In this document: positions 8,660-17,787 of the stretch, one piece after another | How the letters are laid out: the number at the start of each line of letters is the position of its first letter | How positions within the stretch are numbered: position 1 is the stretch's first letter | Assembly: GCF_903944925.1 (NCBI RefSeq) | Contig: NZ_CAJATU010000183.1 | Span: 28,573-92,572 of the forward strand | From: an uncultured Rhodopila sp. | GTDB lineage: Bacteria; Pseudomonadota; Alphaproteobacteria; Acetobacterales; Acetobacteraceae | Length of the DNA: 64,000 nucleotides | Direction: 5' to 3' | Notes under the pieces: generated by a model | What the model saw: the letters and a program-made list of their open reading frames with translations, nothing else | Told to the model about the DNA's origin: nothing | Databases searched by the model: none | Made by a program: the position numbers and the translations under genes

Positions 8660-9879
8660 CCGCCCGCCAGGTCGTTCAGGCTGAGCATCGCGGTCATCAG
8701 CGACGCGACGATGCCGCCGACGGCGACGCCCATCAGGATGGTGATCGCCGGCACCAGCAAGGAGGTCAGCCGCGCCGTCGCCAGCCGGGTGCGTTCCTCA
8801 TGGATGTCGGCGGCGCGCAGCGCCATCGCGCCAAGCTGGGCGGTTTCCTCGCCGAGGCGCAGCAGGTGGATGGTGCGGGGCGGGAATACCCCGGCGGCTT
8901 CGAGTTCCGGCGTCAGCGACCCGCCGCCGCGGGCGGTCAGGCTGGCGCGCTCGACCGCCAACCGGCCAGCGCGGCTGCCCATGGCGTCGCGCACGATGGC
9001 CAGCGCCGGGATCAGCGCGACGCCGTTCAACAGCAGCGTGCCCAACACCCGGCTGAACCGCGCCGCCAGGATCTCCTTAGTCAGCCCGCCGACAATCGGC
9101 AGGCGCAGCAGCACGCGATCCACCACCAGCCGGATCGAGTCCTGCCGCAGCGCCGTCCGCGCCAGGAGTAGAACCGCGACGAACCCGGCCAGCAGCATCA
9201 GCCCGTCCGTCTGGACGAAGTCGCCGGCATCGATCAGGAACCGGGTGGAGGCCGGCAGCGCGACCCCGCTCTGCTCGAACATCGGCACGAATTGCGGCAG
9301 CACCTCGGTCAGCAGCAGCGTCACCGCGCCGAACATGGCGAGCAGCAGGACGGCGGGGTAGATCAGCGCCGACGTTACGGTGGACGCCAAAGCCCGCTGC
9401 CGATCGAGCAGATCGGCAATACGCGCGAGGGTCGGCCCGAGATTGCCGCCCGCCTCGCCGGCCCGCACCAGCCCGGTATGCATGGCGGGAAAGCTGGCCG
9501 GATAGCGCGCCATGGCGGTGGATAGCGGGCTGCCGTCGCGCACCGCGTCACGCAGCCCGGTGACCGTCGGCCTGACCCGTGCAGGCGCGGTTTCCTGCAT
9601 GTAGTGCAAGGCGCGGTCCAGATCCTGCCCCGCCGTCAGCATCGTCGCCAGTTCGCGGATCAGATCCGCGACATCCTGCTTGCGCAGCCCCCTGCGGGCG
9701 CCTAGGTCGAGATGCATCAGCCCCGACCAGCGCGCCGCCTTGTCGGCTGGTTCGGCGCGCACCGGCATGGTGCCCTGGCGCTGCAGCCGGGCGATGACTT
9801 CGTCCGCGCTGGCGGCTTCCATCACGCCCGCGAGCTTCTCGCCACCGGCGCCGATGGCGGTGTACCGGAAGGCTGTCAT
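8656..9879 (-). CDS. gspF: Type II secretion inner-membrane platform protein GspF
   Basis: 407 residues with the duplicated GspF/PilC domain. The first T2SF unit holds LATMLTAGQDLDRAL and LVRAGEAGGNLG; the second holds FSRVLGTLLLNGVALIPAL and LRLGEETAQLG. Three membrane segments are visible (about 170-195, 220-240 and 375-400). GspF anchors the ATPase GspE and the assembling pseudopilus in the cytoplasmic membrane. It overlaps gspE and gspI by 4 bases. Length and motifs are normal for the family. Confidence 0.93.
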   Translation of the reverse strand: MTAFRYTAIGAGGEKLAGVMEAASADEVIARLQRQGTMPVRAEPADKAARWSGLMHLDLGARRGLRKQDVADLIRELATMLTAGQDLDRALHYMQETAPARVRPTVTGLRDAVRDGSPLSTAMARYPASFPAMHTGLVRAGEAGGNLGPTLARIADLLDRQRALASTVTSALIYPAVLLLAMFGAVTLLLTEVLPQFVPMFEQSGVALPASTRFLIDAGDFVQTDGLMLLAGFVAVLLLARTALRQDSIRLVVDRVLLRLPIVGGLTKEILAARFSRVLGTLLLNGVALIPALAIVRDAMGSRAGRLAVERASLTARGGGSLTPELEAAGVFPPRTIHLLRLGEETAQLGAMALRAADIHEERTRLATARLTSLLVPAITILMGVAVGGIVASLMTAMLSLNDLAGG

Positions 9880-11573
9880 GGATCAGCCCGGATGCTTCGG
9901 GTGACCTCCTCGATTGTCGTCTCGCCCGCCAGCGCGGCGGCAAGGCCGGCGTCGAACATCGTCTCCATCCCGCCCGCGACCGCGGCCCGTTCGATCGTGC
10001 TGTGATCGGCCCGGGAGAAGATCAGGCGTTCGATCTCCGGCCCCATCTCCAGGAACTCCGCGATGGCGGCACGACCGCGGTAGCCGGTCTGGCGGCAGGC
10101 GGGACAGCCGGCGGCGTGGCTGAGGGTGATTGGCTTGGTGTTAGTCCGACGATCCAGGCCGAAGCGTTGGACCAATTCGGGCGCGGCGGGCGCTTTCTGA
10201 CGGCAATCGGGACACAGGCGGCGCACCAGCCGCTGCGCCATCACCCCGCGCAGGACGGCGGTAAGAAGGTAGTCCTCCACCCCCATGTCGCGCAGCCGGG
10301 TCACCGCGGCGGCGGCGGAATTGGTATGCAGGGTGGACAGCACCAGGTGCCCGGTCAGCGCCGCCTGCACTGCGATCTGGGCGGTCTCGCCGTCGCGGAT
10401 TTCGCCGACCATGATGACGTCGGGGTCCTGGCGGAGGATGGAGCGGAGCAGGCTGGCGAAGGTCAGGCCGATTTGCGACCGCACCTGGATCTGGTTGATG
10501 CCGTGAAGCTGGAACTCGATCGGGTCCTCCACAGTGATGACCTTGCGGGTGACCGCGTTGAGCGCCAGCAGCCCGGTGTACAGCGTGGTGGTCTTGCCGC
10601 TGCCGGTCGGGCCGGTGACCAGGACGATGCCGTTTGGCAACTCCAGCGCGCTGCCCAGCTTACGGATCACCGCCGGCGACAGCCCGAGCCGCGCATAGTC
10701 GAACGCCACGGCGGCGCGGTCGAGGATGCGCAGCACCACCGTCTCGCCATGCAGCGACGGGATGGTGGAGACGCGGAAATCCACGTCCTGCCCGCGCACC
10801 GCCATCTTGATGCGGCCGTCCTGCGGCATTCGCCGCTCCGCGATATCCAGCCGGGCCATGATCTTGATGCGCGAGGTGATCGCCGCGGCCAGATGCCGCG
10901 GCGGCGTCTCCGCTTCGTGCAGCACGCCGTCGTAGCGGTAGCGGACGCGCAGGCGATCCTCGAACGGCTCGATATGGATGTCGGATGCCTGAGTCTCGAC
11001 CGCCCGGGTAATCAGGACATTAACCAGCCGGATCACCGGTGCCTCGCTCGCCAGATCCTTCAGCCGATCGGCGTCGTCTTCGAGGGGGAGGTTGCCGTCC
11101 GGGGCGGGTTCGGCACAGTCTCCCTCCGGATACAGCCGGTTCATCGCCGCTTCCAGCTCGATCGGCACCGCGACCTCGAGCCGGACCCGGCGCCCGGTCG
11201 CCGCGGCCACGGCGGATGGTGTGAACGGGTCCAGCGGATCTGCCGCGGCCAGCACCAGCGTGTCGTTGTCGGCCGCGAGCGGAACCGCCCGGGCGTGGCG
11301 CAAAAAGGCCGGGGCGAGGCGATCCGGCAGCACCGGCTCCAGGGTTGGGTAGCGATCGATGGACGTGACCGGGACCGACAACAGGGTGGCGTAAGCGTCG
11401 GCGAGGCCGCGCTCGGACACCAGGCCCAACTGGATCAGGATGGCATCAAGGCGCTGGCCGGATTCGGCGGCGGCACGGCGGGCGCGATCGAGGGTCCTTT
11501 GGTCGCAATGGCCTTGCCGCAACAGGATACCGGCCAGCGCGTCGAGCTGCTGATCGGTTGCGGTCGTCTGCAT
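9876..11573 (-). CDS. gspE: Type II secretion ATPase GspE
   Basis: 565 residues. An N-terminal MshEN-like domain (about 1-150) precedes the ATPase core with Walker A GPTGSGKTTT (321-330), Asp box around 197-215 (ASDIHIEP) and Walker B DPDVIMVGEIRD (383-394). The zinc module has two CxxC pairs, Cys454/457 and Cys490/493, as in classical GspE. It powers pseudopilus extension from the cytoplasm. It heads the minus-strand arm E-F-I-J and is divergent from the plus-strand arm beginning near 11733; the 160-base gap between them should hold both promoters. Confidence 0.95.
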   Translation of the reverse strand: MQTTATDQQLDALAGILLRQGHCDQRTLDRARRAAAESGQRLDAILIQLGLVSERGLADAYATLLSVPVTSIDRYPTLEPVLPDRLAPAFLRHARAVPLAADNDTLVLAAADPLDPFTPSAVAAATGRRVRLEVAVPIELEAAMNRLYPEGDCAEPAPDGNLPLEDDADRLKDLASEAPVIRLVNVLITRAVETQASDIHIEPFEDRLRVRYRYDGVLHEAETPPRHLAAAITSRIKIMARLDIAERRMPQDGRIKMAVRGQDVDFRVSTIPSLHGETVVLRILDRAAVAFDYARLGLSPAVIRKLGSALELPNGIVLVTGPTGSGKTTTLYTGLLALNAVTRKVITVEDPIEFQLHGINQIQVRSQIGLTFASLLRSILRQDPDVIMVGEIRDGETAQIAVQAALTGHLVLSTLHTNSAAAAVTRLRDMGVEDYLLTAVLRGVMAQRLVRRLCPDCRQKAPAAPELVQRFGLDRRTNTKPITLSHAAGCPACRQTGYRGRAAIAEFLEMGPEIERLIFSRADHSTIERAAVAGGMETMFDAGLAAALAGETTIEEVTRSIRADP

Positions 11574-11732
11574 CGTTGCCCGGCCTCCTGCCTTGAAACA
11601 TCGAATAGGTTGCCGGGGAGAGCGCTAGCAAATGACAGGTAATTGATGGCGGGTTCAGCGCAGTCTACAGGTGTTGCGGCTATTGATGGATAGACGTCTG
11701 TTTCGGGATCGGCGGACACGCGGGAGATGACA

Positions 11733-12068
11733 ATGGTGCGGTGGGTCGGGGTGGTTGCGATGCTCGCTACGGTCGCCGCGGCTCAGCCGGCATCCGCGCG
11801 GGAGCGAAGTCCGGTGTGCCGCGAGCCGTCGGTAGTCGACGAAATGACCCGGCAAATCCGCCTGAGCAACTACTACAGTTTTGTGAATCCGAGACTGGTC
11901 ACGGAACAGGCGACCAGAACCGATAACGTCGTCCGCTGCCAGGTCTGCGTCGAATCGGCGCCTTTCGACATGACGCAATTCGGCGACCGGCCAATCCGGC
12001 AATGCCTGGCGCATGGGTTCGAGGTGAGGATCGTTCCGGCGGGATTCGTGGTGCGCGACCTGCAGTGA
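11733..12068 (+). CDS. Small exported cysteine-containing protein at head of gspH arm
   Basis: 111 residues from the ATG at 11733, which has GGGAG 6 bases upstream; an ATG at 11727 is too close to that site. A signal peptide (VGVVAMLATVAAAQPASA) leads to a mature part of about 90 residues with four cysteines, including RCQVCVESAPF, suggesting disulfides in the periplasm. I recognise no family. Its stop codon overlaps the GTG of gspH, so it is translationally coupled to a type II secretion gene. That suggests a secretion accessory or pilotin-like role, but this is inference from position only. Confidence 0.6.
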   Translation: MVRWVGVVAMLATVAAAQPASARERSPVCREPSVVDEMTRQIRLSNYYSFVNPRLVTEQATRTDNVVRCQVCVESAPFDMTQFGDRPIRQCLAHGFEVRIVPAGFVVRDLQ

Positions 12069-12481
12069 CGCACCGCCCGGGCAGCAGCGGGTTCACGCTG
12101 ATCGAAATGATCGTGGTGATCGCCGTGATGGGCCTCCTCGGCAGCCTCGTGCTGATGCGGCAGCCCTGGCACAGCGCCGGACTGACCATGGACGCCACCC
12201 AACGCGCGTTTGACCGCGCCCTGCGCCTGGCGCGGGCCCGCGCCATCGCGCAGGATCGTGTCGTCCCGGTGGTTACCGGCGCGTCCGGGTTCTCCATCGA
12301 TGGCGCGCCGCCGGTGCTGCTGCCGGCGCAGGAGGCCATGAGCGAGGCGCGTTTCGTTTTTATGCCGGATGGCGGGTCGTCCGGCGCAACGGTCATTCTT
12401 GCTTCTCAGACGAAAAGAATTGCCGTCACCGTGAGCTGGTTGAACGGCCGCATCAGGACCCTGGAACTCGGCGCGCCCTGA
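12065..12481 (+). CDS. gspH: Type II secretion minor pseudopilin GspH
   Basis: 138 residues from a GTG at 12065 that overlaps the previous stop (GTGA). A longer frame from 12002 would add a leader without prepilin character. The prepilin site is SSG/FTLIEMIVVIAVMG, followed by RAFDRALRLARARAIAQ, a GspH/FimT-type helix, and a C-terminal beta region (FVFMPDGGSSG). GspH is the minor pseudopilin just below the tip. The major pseudopilin GspG would be longer-conserved and end in a calcium site, which is not seen, so H is the better call. Confidence 0.8.
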   Translation: MTHRPGSSGFTLIEMIVVIAVMGLLGSLVLMRQPWHSAGLTMDATQRAFDRALRLARARAIAQDRVVPVVTGASGFSIDGAPPVLLPAQEAMSEARFVFMPDGGSSGATVILASQTKRIAVTVSWLNGRIRTLELGAP

Positions 12482-12599
12482 CTTAGCGGCGTCGGGCACG
12501 ACTTTGTGACCATTCGGTCCAATCCATCCGCAAGAGCGCCTCGTATTGCTTGTGTGGTCGCGCTGCAAAGCAAGACCAAACAAACGGGAGCAGCAGAGT

Positions 12600-13466
12600 A
12601 TGCACAGTATTGCACGGCCGGCGGTGCCGAACCGCCGGGGACTTCTTCGCGCCGCGGGGATGGCGGCTGCCGCCGCGTCGATTGCTGCCACGGGCACCCC
12701 GGGCGCGCGCGCCGCCAGCGCACCCGGCGATGCGGCAATCCTGAATTTTGCTTTGAATTTGGAGTATCTCGAAGCGGAATTCTACTTGATGGCGGTCAAT
12801 GGAACAGGTCTTCCATCGACAGCAATCGGCGGGACGGGGACTCAGGGCAATGTCATCGGCGGCGGCGTCGTGCCGTTCAAAACCCCGGCGATCGAGCAAT
12901 ACGCCAGAAATATTGCCGCTGATGAGCTGGCGCACGTTGAATTCCTGCGCGCGGCGCTCGGCAGCGGCGCGGTCGCACGGCCGGGGATCGATCTTTACAA
13001 CAGCTTCAACACCCTCTGGCAGGCCGCCGGGCTGATCAAGCCGGGCGAAACGTTCAATCCTTTCGCCGACGAAGTCAGTTTCCTGCTCGGCGCCTACGTG
13101 TTCGAGGATGTCGGTGTCACGGCCTATAATGGCGCTGCGCCGTTGATTGCGTCCAAGACCTACCTGGCGGCGGCGGCAAGCATTCTCGCAGTCGAGGCCT
13201 ACCACGCGGGAAGTATTCGAACGTTGCTGTACCAGCTTGGCCTGGGCGAGCAGACGGCGAAGATCTCCGCGGTGCGGGCGGCGGCGTCCGGAGCGGCGGA
13301 CGATCAGGGCGTGGTGATGAACGGCAATGCCAATATCATGCCGACAAATATCAACGCACTGGCGTTCAGCCGGACGACGACGCAGGTTCTGAACATCGTG
13401 TATCTCGGGGGTGCAAGCGCAAACTATGGATTCTTCCCGGCCGGGTTGAATGGCGCGATTGCCTGA
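12600..13466 (+). CDS. Tat-exported ferritin-like domain protein
   Basis: 288 residues from the ATG at 12600, with GGGAG about 11 bases upstream. The N-terminus has a twin-arginine signal ([10 protein letters not shown] followed by an Ala-rich stretch ending ARA). The mature protein is of the ferritin-like PF13668/desiccation-related type: [19 protein letters not shown] supplies one E-x6-Y-type helix, [13 protein letters not shown] another, and [14 protein letters not shown] the fourth. These carry the Glu/His pattern of a di-iron or degenerate ferritin bundle. Its place between gspH and gspL suggests it may be a cargo of the type II system, folded before export, but this is inferred. Confidence 0.82.
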   Translation: MHSIARPAVPNRRGLLRAAGMAAAAASIAATGTPGARAASAPGDAAILNFALNLEYLEAEFYLMAVNGTGLPSTAIGGTGTQGNVIGGGVVPFKTPAIEQYARNIAADELAHVEFLRAALGSGAVARPGIDLYNSFNTLWQAAGLIKPGETFNPFADEVSFLLGAYVFEDVGVTAYNGAAPLIASKTYLAAAASILAVEAYHAGSIRTLLYQLGLGEQTAKISAVRAAASGAADDQGVVMNGNANIMPTNINALAFSRTTTQVLNIVYLGGASANYGFFPAGLNGAIA

Positions 13467-13880
13467 GGGTCGATCCCTGTGTCATGGCCGAGCGTGTCCC
13501 CATAGCTATCAGGTTAAGCGAGTTGACTGAGCAAGGGCTTCTGCCTCATCGTTATGGCCGGGCGTGTCCCGGCCATGACGGATGGGGCAGCGCCGGCCGG
13601 CGCCATGACACGATGGGACGACATGCGCGATCGTCGCTTTCATGCAACGGCCGCTACTCATTCCTGTCTCAATTCGAACTCCAAAGCGTGCAGCGCCTGC
13701 CGCAGCTTCCCCAGAGTGCGGAGACGGCCACCTTGCGGCTCCGGCCTTCGATGGGCAGGCCCTGCGCACGCTCAAAGTGCTTGTAAACGATCAATGCTAT
13801 ACGAGCGTTAGCACGCTCTCGCATTCGCGATTGGTGTTTCGGCGCTGCCGGACTCATGGTCCCGGCCGGGGGTCCGACAC
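13467..13880. other. Gap within the gsp plus-strand arm
   Basis: About 410 bases between the ferritin-like gene and gspL. The left part holds repeat copy 4. The right part (13625-13880) has no frame with protein-like composition. A promoter for gspL-M-N may lie here because the repeat likely interrupts transcription. Confidence 0.4.
13550..13614. repeat. Intergenic palindromic repeat, copy 4
   Basis: CGTTATGGCCGGGCGTGT is followed by CCCGGCCATGACG, giving a near-perfect hairpin at 13550-13580, then CGCCGGCCGGCGCCATGACACG. It is one of the clearest examples of the family core. Confidence 0.7.
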
Positions 13881-14864
13881 ATGCTGGCTGAATTTCTCGC
13901 CTGGTGGGGCGCGCGGATCGCCGAGTTGCTGCCCGCGTCCCTGACAAACGCCGCTGCGGTTGCGGACGGCATCGTCATTGATGCCGGCGCAACCGACACG
14001 GTGATGGCATGGCAGCGCCGGAAGGGCCGCGAAGAGCCGATCGGCCTTGGCGTGGCGGGTCGGCTGGCGGCGCGCAAGACCGTGCTGCTGCGTCCCGCGG
14101 CCGGCATGGTGCTGGAAAAGCGTTATGCCGTGCCGACGGCGCCGCGCAACGACCTGGATCAGATGCTGCGGCACGACCTTGCCCGCATCACCCCCTTCCC
14201 CGCTTCCGCCCTGTTCTGGCGCTGGGACGGGAGGCCGAAGCCGGGAGACCGAACCCGGACGGATATCGTGCTGACGATGGTGCCGAAGGCGGCACTGGCT
14301 GCGGCACTGGAAAGCCTCGCGGCGGCCGGCATCGTGCCCCGCTACCTGGAAATCGACTCCGGCGGCCAGCGCCGGCTGTTGCCGCTGGCGGAGCACGCCG
14401 CGGCGCGGTCCCGCCTGCTGCCGGCGCTGGCCTGGCTCTGCGGCGGCCTGGCGGTGGCGGCGGTGGTCCTGCCGTTCCTGCTGCAGGCGCTGGCGCTGCG
14501 CGGCACGAACGCGGAGATCGCCGCGCTGCAGCCGGCGGTGGCCCGGGTCGAGGCGCTGCGGCGGGGCCTGAACGACGGCAACGCCGGGCGCGAGGTGCTG
14601 ACGCGCGAACAGGAGCGTACGGCAGATGTGCTCCAGGTTCTGGCGACGCTGACGCGCATCCTGCCGGACGACAGTTTCCTGACCGACTTTGCCCTGCGCG
14701 ACCGCCATTTCACCATCAGTGGCCGATCGGCTTCGGCCCCGGGGTTGATCACGGGGCTGTCGGCGGAGCCTTCGATCCACGATGCGGCGTTTGCCGCCCC
14801 GGTGACGCGGATCGAGGGCGCCACCGCCGATGTGTTCACCATCGGGGCGGAGGTCCGGCCATGA
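13881..14864 (+). CDS. gspL: Type II secretion inner-membrane protein GspL
   Basis: 327 residues. The cytoplasmic N-terminal part has the actin-like fold seen in GspL/PilM relatives (RLAARKTVLLRPAAGMVLEK, DLARITPFPASALFWRW). One membrane helix lies near 178-200 (LCGGLAVAAVVLPFLLQALAL), and a PilN-like periplasmic coiled coil and beta domain follow. GspL links the ATPase to the periplasmic parts through GspM. Its stop overlaps the ATG of the next gene (ATGA). It is shorter than enterobacterial GspL (about 400) but typical for the alphaproteobacterial PilN-type forms. Confidence 0.82.
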   Translation: MLAEFLAWWGARIAELLPASLTNAAAVADGIVIDAGATDTVMAWQRRKGREEPIGLGVAGRLAARKTVLLRPAAGMVLEKRYAVPTAPRNDLDQMLRHDLARITPFPASALFWRWDGRPKPGDRTRTDIVLTMVPKAALAAALESLAAAGIVPRYLEIDSGGQRRLLPLAEHAAARSRLLPALAWLCGGLAVAAVVLPFLLQALALRGTNAEIAALQPAVARVEALRRGLNDGNAGREVLTREQERTADVLQVLATLTRILPDDSFLTDFALRDRHFTISGRSASAPGLITGLSAEPSIHDAAFAAPVTRIEGATADVFTIGAEVRP

Positions 14865-15451
14865 TTCCCGCCGCGTGGCGAGTCGGCCGAACCGGGCAGG
14901 CGCTGGCCGTCGGCTGCGGCGTGCTGGCGCTGGGTTTGATCTGGCTCGGCGCTGTCGCCCCGCTTTGGTCATTCTATGCCGATGGACAGGCGGAACTCGA
15001 GCAGCGGCAGGCGTTGCTGGCCCGCATGCAGGGCGTGGCGGCGAGCCTGCCGGCTGTCCAGGTGGCCGCAGCGTCGCGGCGCGGTGACGAGGCCGGGGAG
15101 GCTACCGCCATGCTGCCGGGCGCCACCGATGCGCTGGCGGCGGCGGCGCTGCAGGAGTCGGTGCAGAAGATGGCGAGCGCCGCCGGGGCCAGCCTGACAG
15201 CGGTGGAGACGCTGCCGGCGGCGACGGCGGCGGAGCACTGGCACAAAGTTTCGTTGCGTATTAGCCTGAATGCCCCGTGGCCCGTGCTCATTGGCCTGAT
15301 GCATGCGGTCGAGCGGGCGCCGGCACGCATTTTCATCGGCGACGTGCATTTTCACAGCCCGGCGGTGGTGACCCATCCGGCGACCCTGCCGATACAGGCT
15401 TCCATGGTGCTGTTCGGCTTCCGGCCGGCCGAACCCGGGGCCGGCACGTGA
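14861..15451 (+). CDS. gspM: Type II secretion protein GspM (T2SSM_b type)
   Basis: 196 residues from the ATG at 14861 inside the ATGA overlap with gspL. One N-terminal membrane helix (LAVGCGVLALGLIWLGAVAPL) is followed by a coiled-coil stretch (ELEQRQALLARMQGVAASL) and a ferredoxin-like C-terminal domain (LRISLNAPWPVLIGLMHAVE). This layout is GspM, the partner of GspL. The stop overlaps the GTG of the next gene. Confidence 0.8.
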   Translation: MIPAAWRVGRTGQALAVGCGVLALGLIWLGAVAPLWSFYADGQAELEQRQALLARMQGVAASLPAVQVAAASRRGDEAGEATAMLPGATDALAAAALQESVQKMASAAGASLTAVETLPAATAAEHWHKVSLRISLNAPWPVLIGLMHAVERAPARIFIGDVHFHSPAVVTHPATLPIQASMVLFGFRPAEPGAGT

Positions 15452-15966
15452 TCGACACCCGGCTGACGGCGGCGGGCGCGGCGGCGCTGTGTTTGTGCGG
15501 GGTGATCGGGGTGGAACTCGCGGGCGGCCGCGCGTTGCCGGACGCCATGCCGGGCCGGGTCGGCCCGGCGGTGTCCGGCGGCGGTTCCGCGGGTGCGGCA
15601 GGGGAAGCGCCGGGCCGGCGGGATGTGCGGCTGGCGGCAATCCTGGCGCGGCCGTTGTTCAGCCCGGATCGCCGGCCGGCAGCCTCGGCGGCGCGGAGCG
15701 TCAGCGGGCTGCCGCGGCTGACCGGGATCGTCGTGACGGGATCGCGCAAGCTGGCCATCTTCGCGGGGCCGGGCAAGGCGATGGTGGCGGAGGAAGGGGT
15801 GCGGCTGGGGGCATATGAGGTGACGGCGATCAGCGACGCCGGCGTGACGGTGGCGGGACCGGAGGGGACGACCGTGCTGCGGCCGATATTCGATCCTGCA
15901 TCGCCGCCGGCAGCGAAAGCGGCGGCGTTTCAGCGGCCGGAACCGCCGAAGCCCGCGACGAAGTAG
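15448..15966 (+). CDS. Type II secretion GspN/GspC-like protein
   Basis: 172 residues from a GTG overlapping the gspM stop (GTGA). A single N-terminal hydrophobic segment precedes LAAILARPLFSPDRRP, a motif typical of the homology region of GspC/GspN-like proteins in alphaproteobacteria. A small beta domain (LTGIVVTGSRKLAIF, VRLGAYEVTAISDAGV) and a Pro/Ala tail follow. In GspC this domain contacts the secretin GspD. No PDZ or coiled-coil domain follows, so it is a minimal form. It closes the plus-strand arm. Confidence 0.65.
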   Translation: MIDTRLTAAGAAALCLCGVIGVELAGGRALPDAMPGRVGPAVSGGGSAGAAGEAPGRRDVRLAAILARPLFSPDRRPAASAARSVSGLPRLTGIVVTGSRKLAIFAGPGKAMVAEEGVRLGAYEVTAISDAGVTVAGPEGTTVLRPIFDPASPPAAKAAAFQRPEPPKPATK

Positions 15967-16067
15967 GCGCGCGGCGGGTTTATCCTGACATGTGCTGGTC
16001 GCGCTTGCGTCGGCGCGGCTTCCCGGCTAGGTGACAGCATCGACGCGCCAGTTGCTGGCGATGGTAT

Positions 16068-16157
<90 letters not shown>

Positions 16158-16225
16158 GCGCTCGACTAGGGCCGTAAGGTGCTGATGTTTCTTCCTTATT
16201 TCCAGTCCGGTTTTCGATCAACCAC

Positions 16226-17260
16226 CTAGTCCGCGTCACAGTGATTCGACTCTTTGGCGACATCCGGATAGACCCGCGCCAGCTTGGTGCGGGCCTTCTC
16301 GGTGGTGAACCGCCATTTGATGCGCGCGCCGGAAGCGTTGCGCTGCCTCTGCCATGCCTCGATCTCGGAGACCAGGACATCACGCTCGCCGATGCGGCGG
16401 TCGAGACACTGACGGCGTAGCACGCCGATTTCGATTTCCACCATGTTCAGCCAGCTGGCGTGCTTGGGCGCGTAGTGAAACTCCAGGCGTTGGAGAATAC
16501 GATGCGATTCGGGCGCCGGAAAGGTTCCATATAAGGGCCCCGGCGGTGTGGGTCGAAAGATCGTCCAGGACTACACGGATGTGCTCCGCATCCGGATAAT
16601 GTATGTCGGCGAGATCGCGCATGCAGGCGGCGAAATCCTGCGCGGTTCGATGCTGCGTCACCTTCACATGAAGCCAGGATTTGTGCGCGTCGAGAAACAC
16701 AAACAGGTTCGCGGTGCCGTTACAGCGGTATTCACAATCGTAGCACTTCGGCTGGCCGGGATCGGCTCGCGCACCTCGCCGATGAGCTGTGTCGGACTTT
16801 CGTCGAAGCAATCCACCGGTCGCTTCGGATAGGCCTCTTCGGCGTAAACATCGAGCACGTCCTCCATCCGCGCGACGTGGGTGCCGTCCACCTGCGGAAT
16901 GCACCACATGTCCCTCTGCCACGGCTTGAGGTCGTCCTCGGCGAGACGCCGGCGCACCGTCTCGCGGGACAGGTTCCGTCAGCCGGACCATCGCGTCCGC
17001 CAACAAGTCGAGCGTCCAGCGCTTGCGCCACTCGGGCGGGTTGGAGCAGGCCGTGGCGACCAGCAACGCCGTCTCCTTGCCGGACAGCTTGTGCTTCGCT
17101 CCCGGGCGCGCGTGCTCACTGAGCGCCGGTTCCAGGTTGCCTTCGACAAAGCGCCGTTTGGTTCGATAGACCGTGGACCCGCCAACCGAGACGCTGCTCG
17201 CGATTACGTCGTCGCTGACGCCTGCATCGGCTGCCGGAAGGATTTGATCCCGCTTGATTT
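16226..17260 (-). pseudogene. Decayed IS630-family transposase
   Basis: Successive pieces of an IS630 transposase appear on the minus strand in different frames. First come an N-terminal HTH part (TACSNPPEWRKRWTLDLLAD) near 17050 and [20 protein letters not shown] with [16 protein letters not shown] in a second frame (16780-16980). The DDE core [16 protein letters not shown] and VLDDLSTHTAGAL is back in the first frame (16520-16720). The end WLNMVEIEIGVLRRQCLDRR is in a third (16226-16450). At least three frameshifts make it inactive. The N-terminus is cut next to the Cache gene. No clear terminal inverted repeats were found. Confidence 0.85.
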
Positions 17261-17787
17261 TACTTTAGATAGCCCACATAGTAGATCCCGATCACGTCGT
17301 GGGACTGGTTATGTATTGGCTCGTACCCTGTTACATAGGGCTTGCCCAAGATATCCACATCACCGAAAAATGATTCATCTTTCTTTATCGATCCGATCAC
17401 TTTGCCCTTGGGGTCCAGAATCGTTCCGACGGCGCGCGTACCGTCGTCGCGTTTCACGTTAGTCGATACCCGGACAAACTCCTCGCCGCTCTTCACAAAG
17501 ATCGTCGCGGTGCCTCCAGCCTGCTTTACAACCGAGTCGACCAATTCAAAGTTGTTATTGATCTTGGTGGTGCCGAAATAGATGGCCGGAACTTGCTTGC
17601 TCCCGGCCATATCAGTCCCTTCGATTTTCGGAGTGCCGAGTTTGGCCGCCTCCGACTTCAAAAGTTCCATTGCGTCCTGTACCTTGGTATTCTCCTGGCT
17701 TCTGCCAATGCTTGGCAAAAGTACGGCGGCGCTGACGACTAAGCATCCAATCACAACAAATCTTACGAAGTCCCGTCTTGCGTTCAT
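17260..17787 (-). CDS. Secreted single-Cache domain protein
   Basis: 175 residues from the ATG at 17787, which has AGAGGAGGAAG upstream at good spacing; a longer frame to 17841 is less likely. A signal peptide (VVIGCLVVSAAVLLPSIGRS) precedes a soluble domain of the Cache_3-Cache_2 type: ATIFVKSGEEFVRVSTNV, GTILDPKGKVIGSI and YVTGYEPIHNQ are hallmark strands of extracytoplasmic ligand sensors. No kinase or methyl-acceptor domain follows, so it is a free periplasmic Cache protein. It is less GC-rich than the surrounding genes and touches the IS630 remnant, suggesting recent arrival. Confidence 0.85.
   Translation of the reverse strand: MNARRDFVRFVVIGCLVVSAAVLLPSIGRSQENTKVQDAMELLKSEAAKLGTPKIEGTDMAGSKQVPAIYFGTTKINNNFELVDSVVKQAGGTATIFVKSGEEFVRVSTNVKRDDGTRAVGTILDPKGKVIGSIKKDESFFGDVDILGKPYVTGYEPIHNQSHDVIGIYYVGYLK

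Noticed and set aside
10002..11642. Long plus-strand frame opposite gspE
   Set aside because: Antisense shadow; gspE has all family motifs on the other strand.
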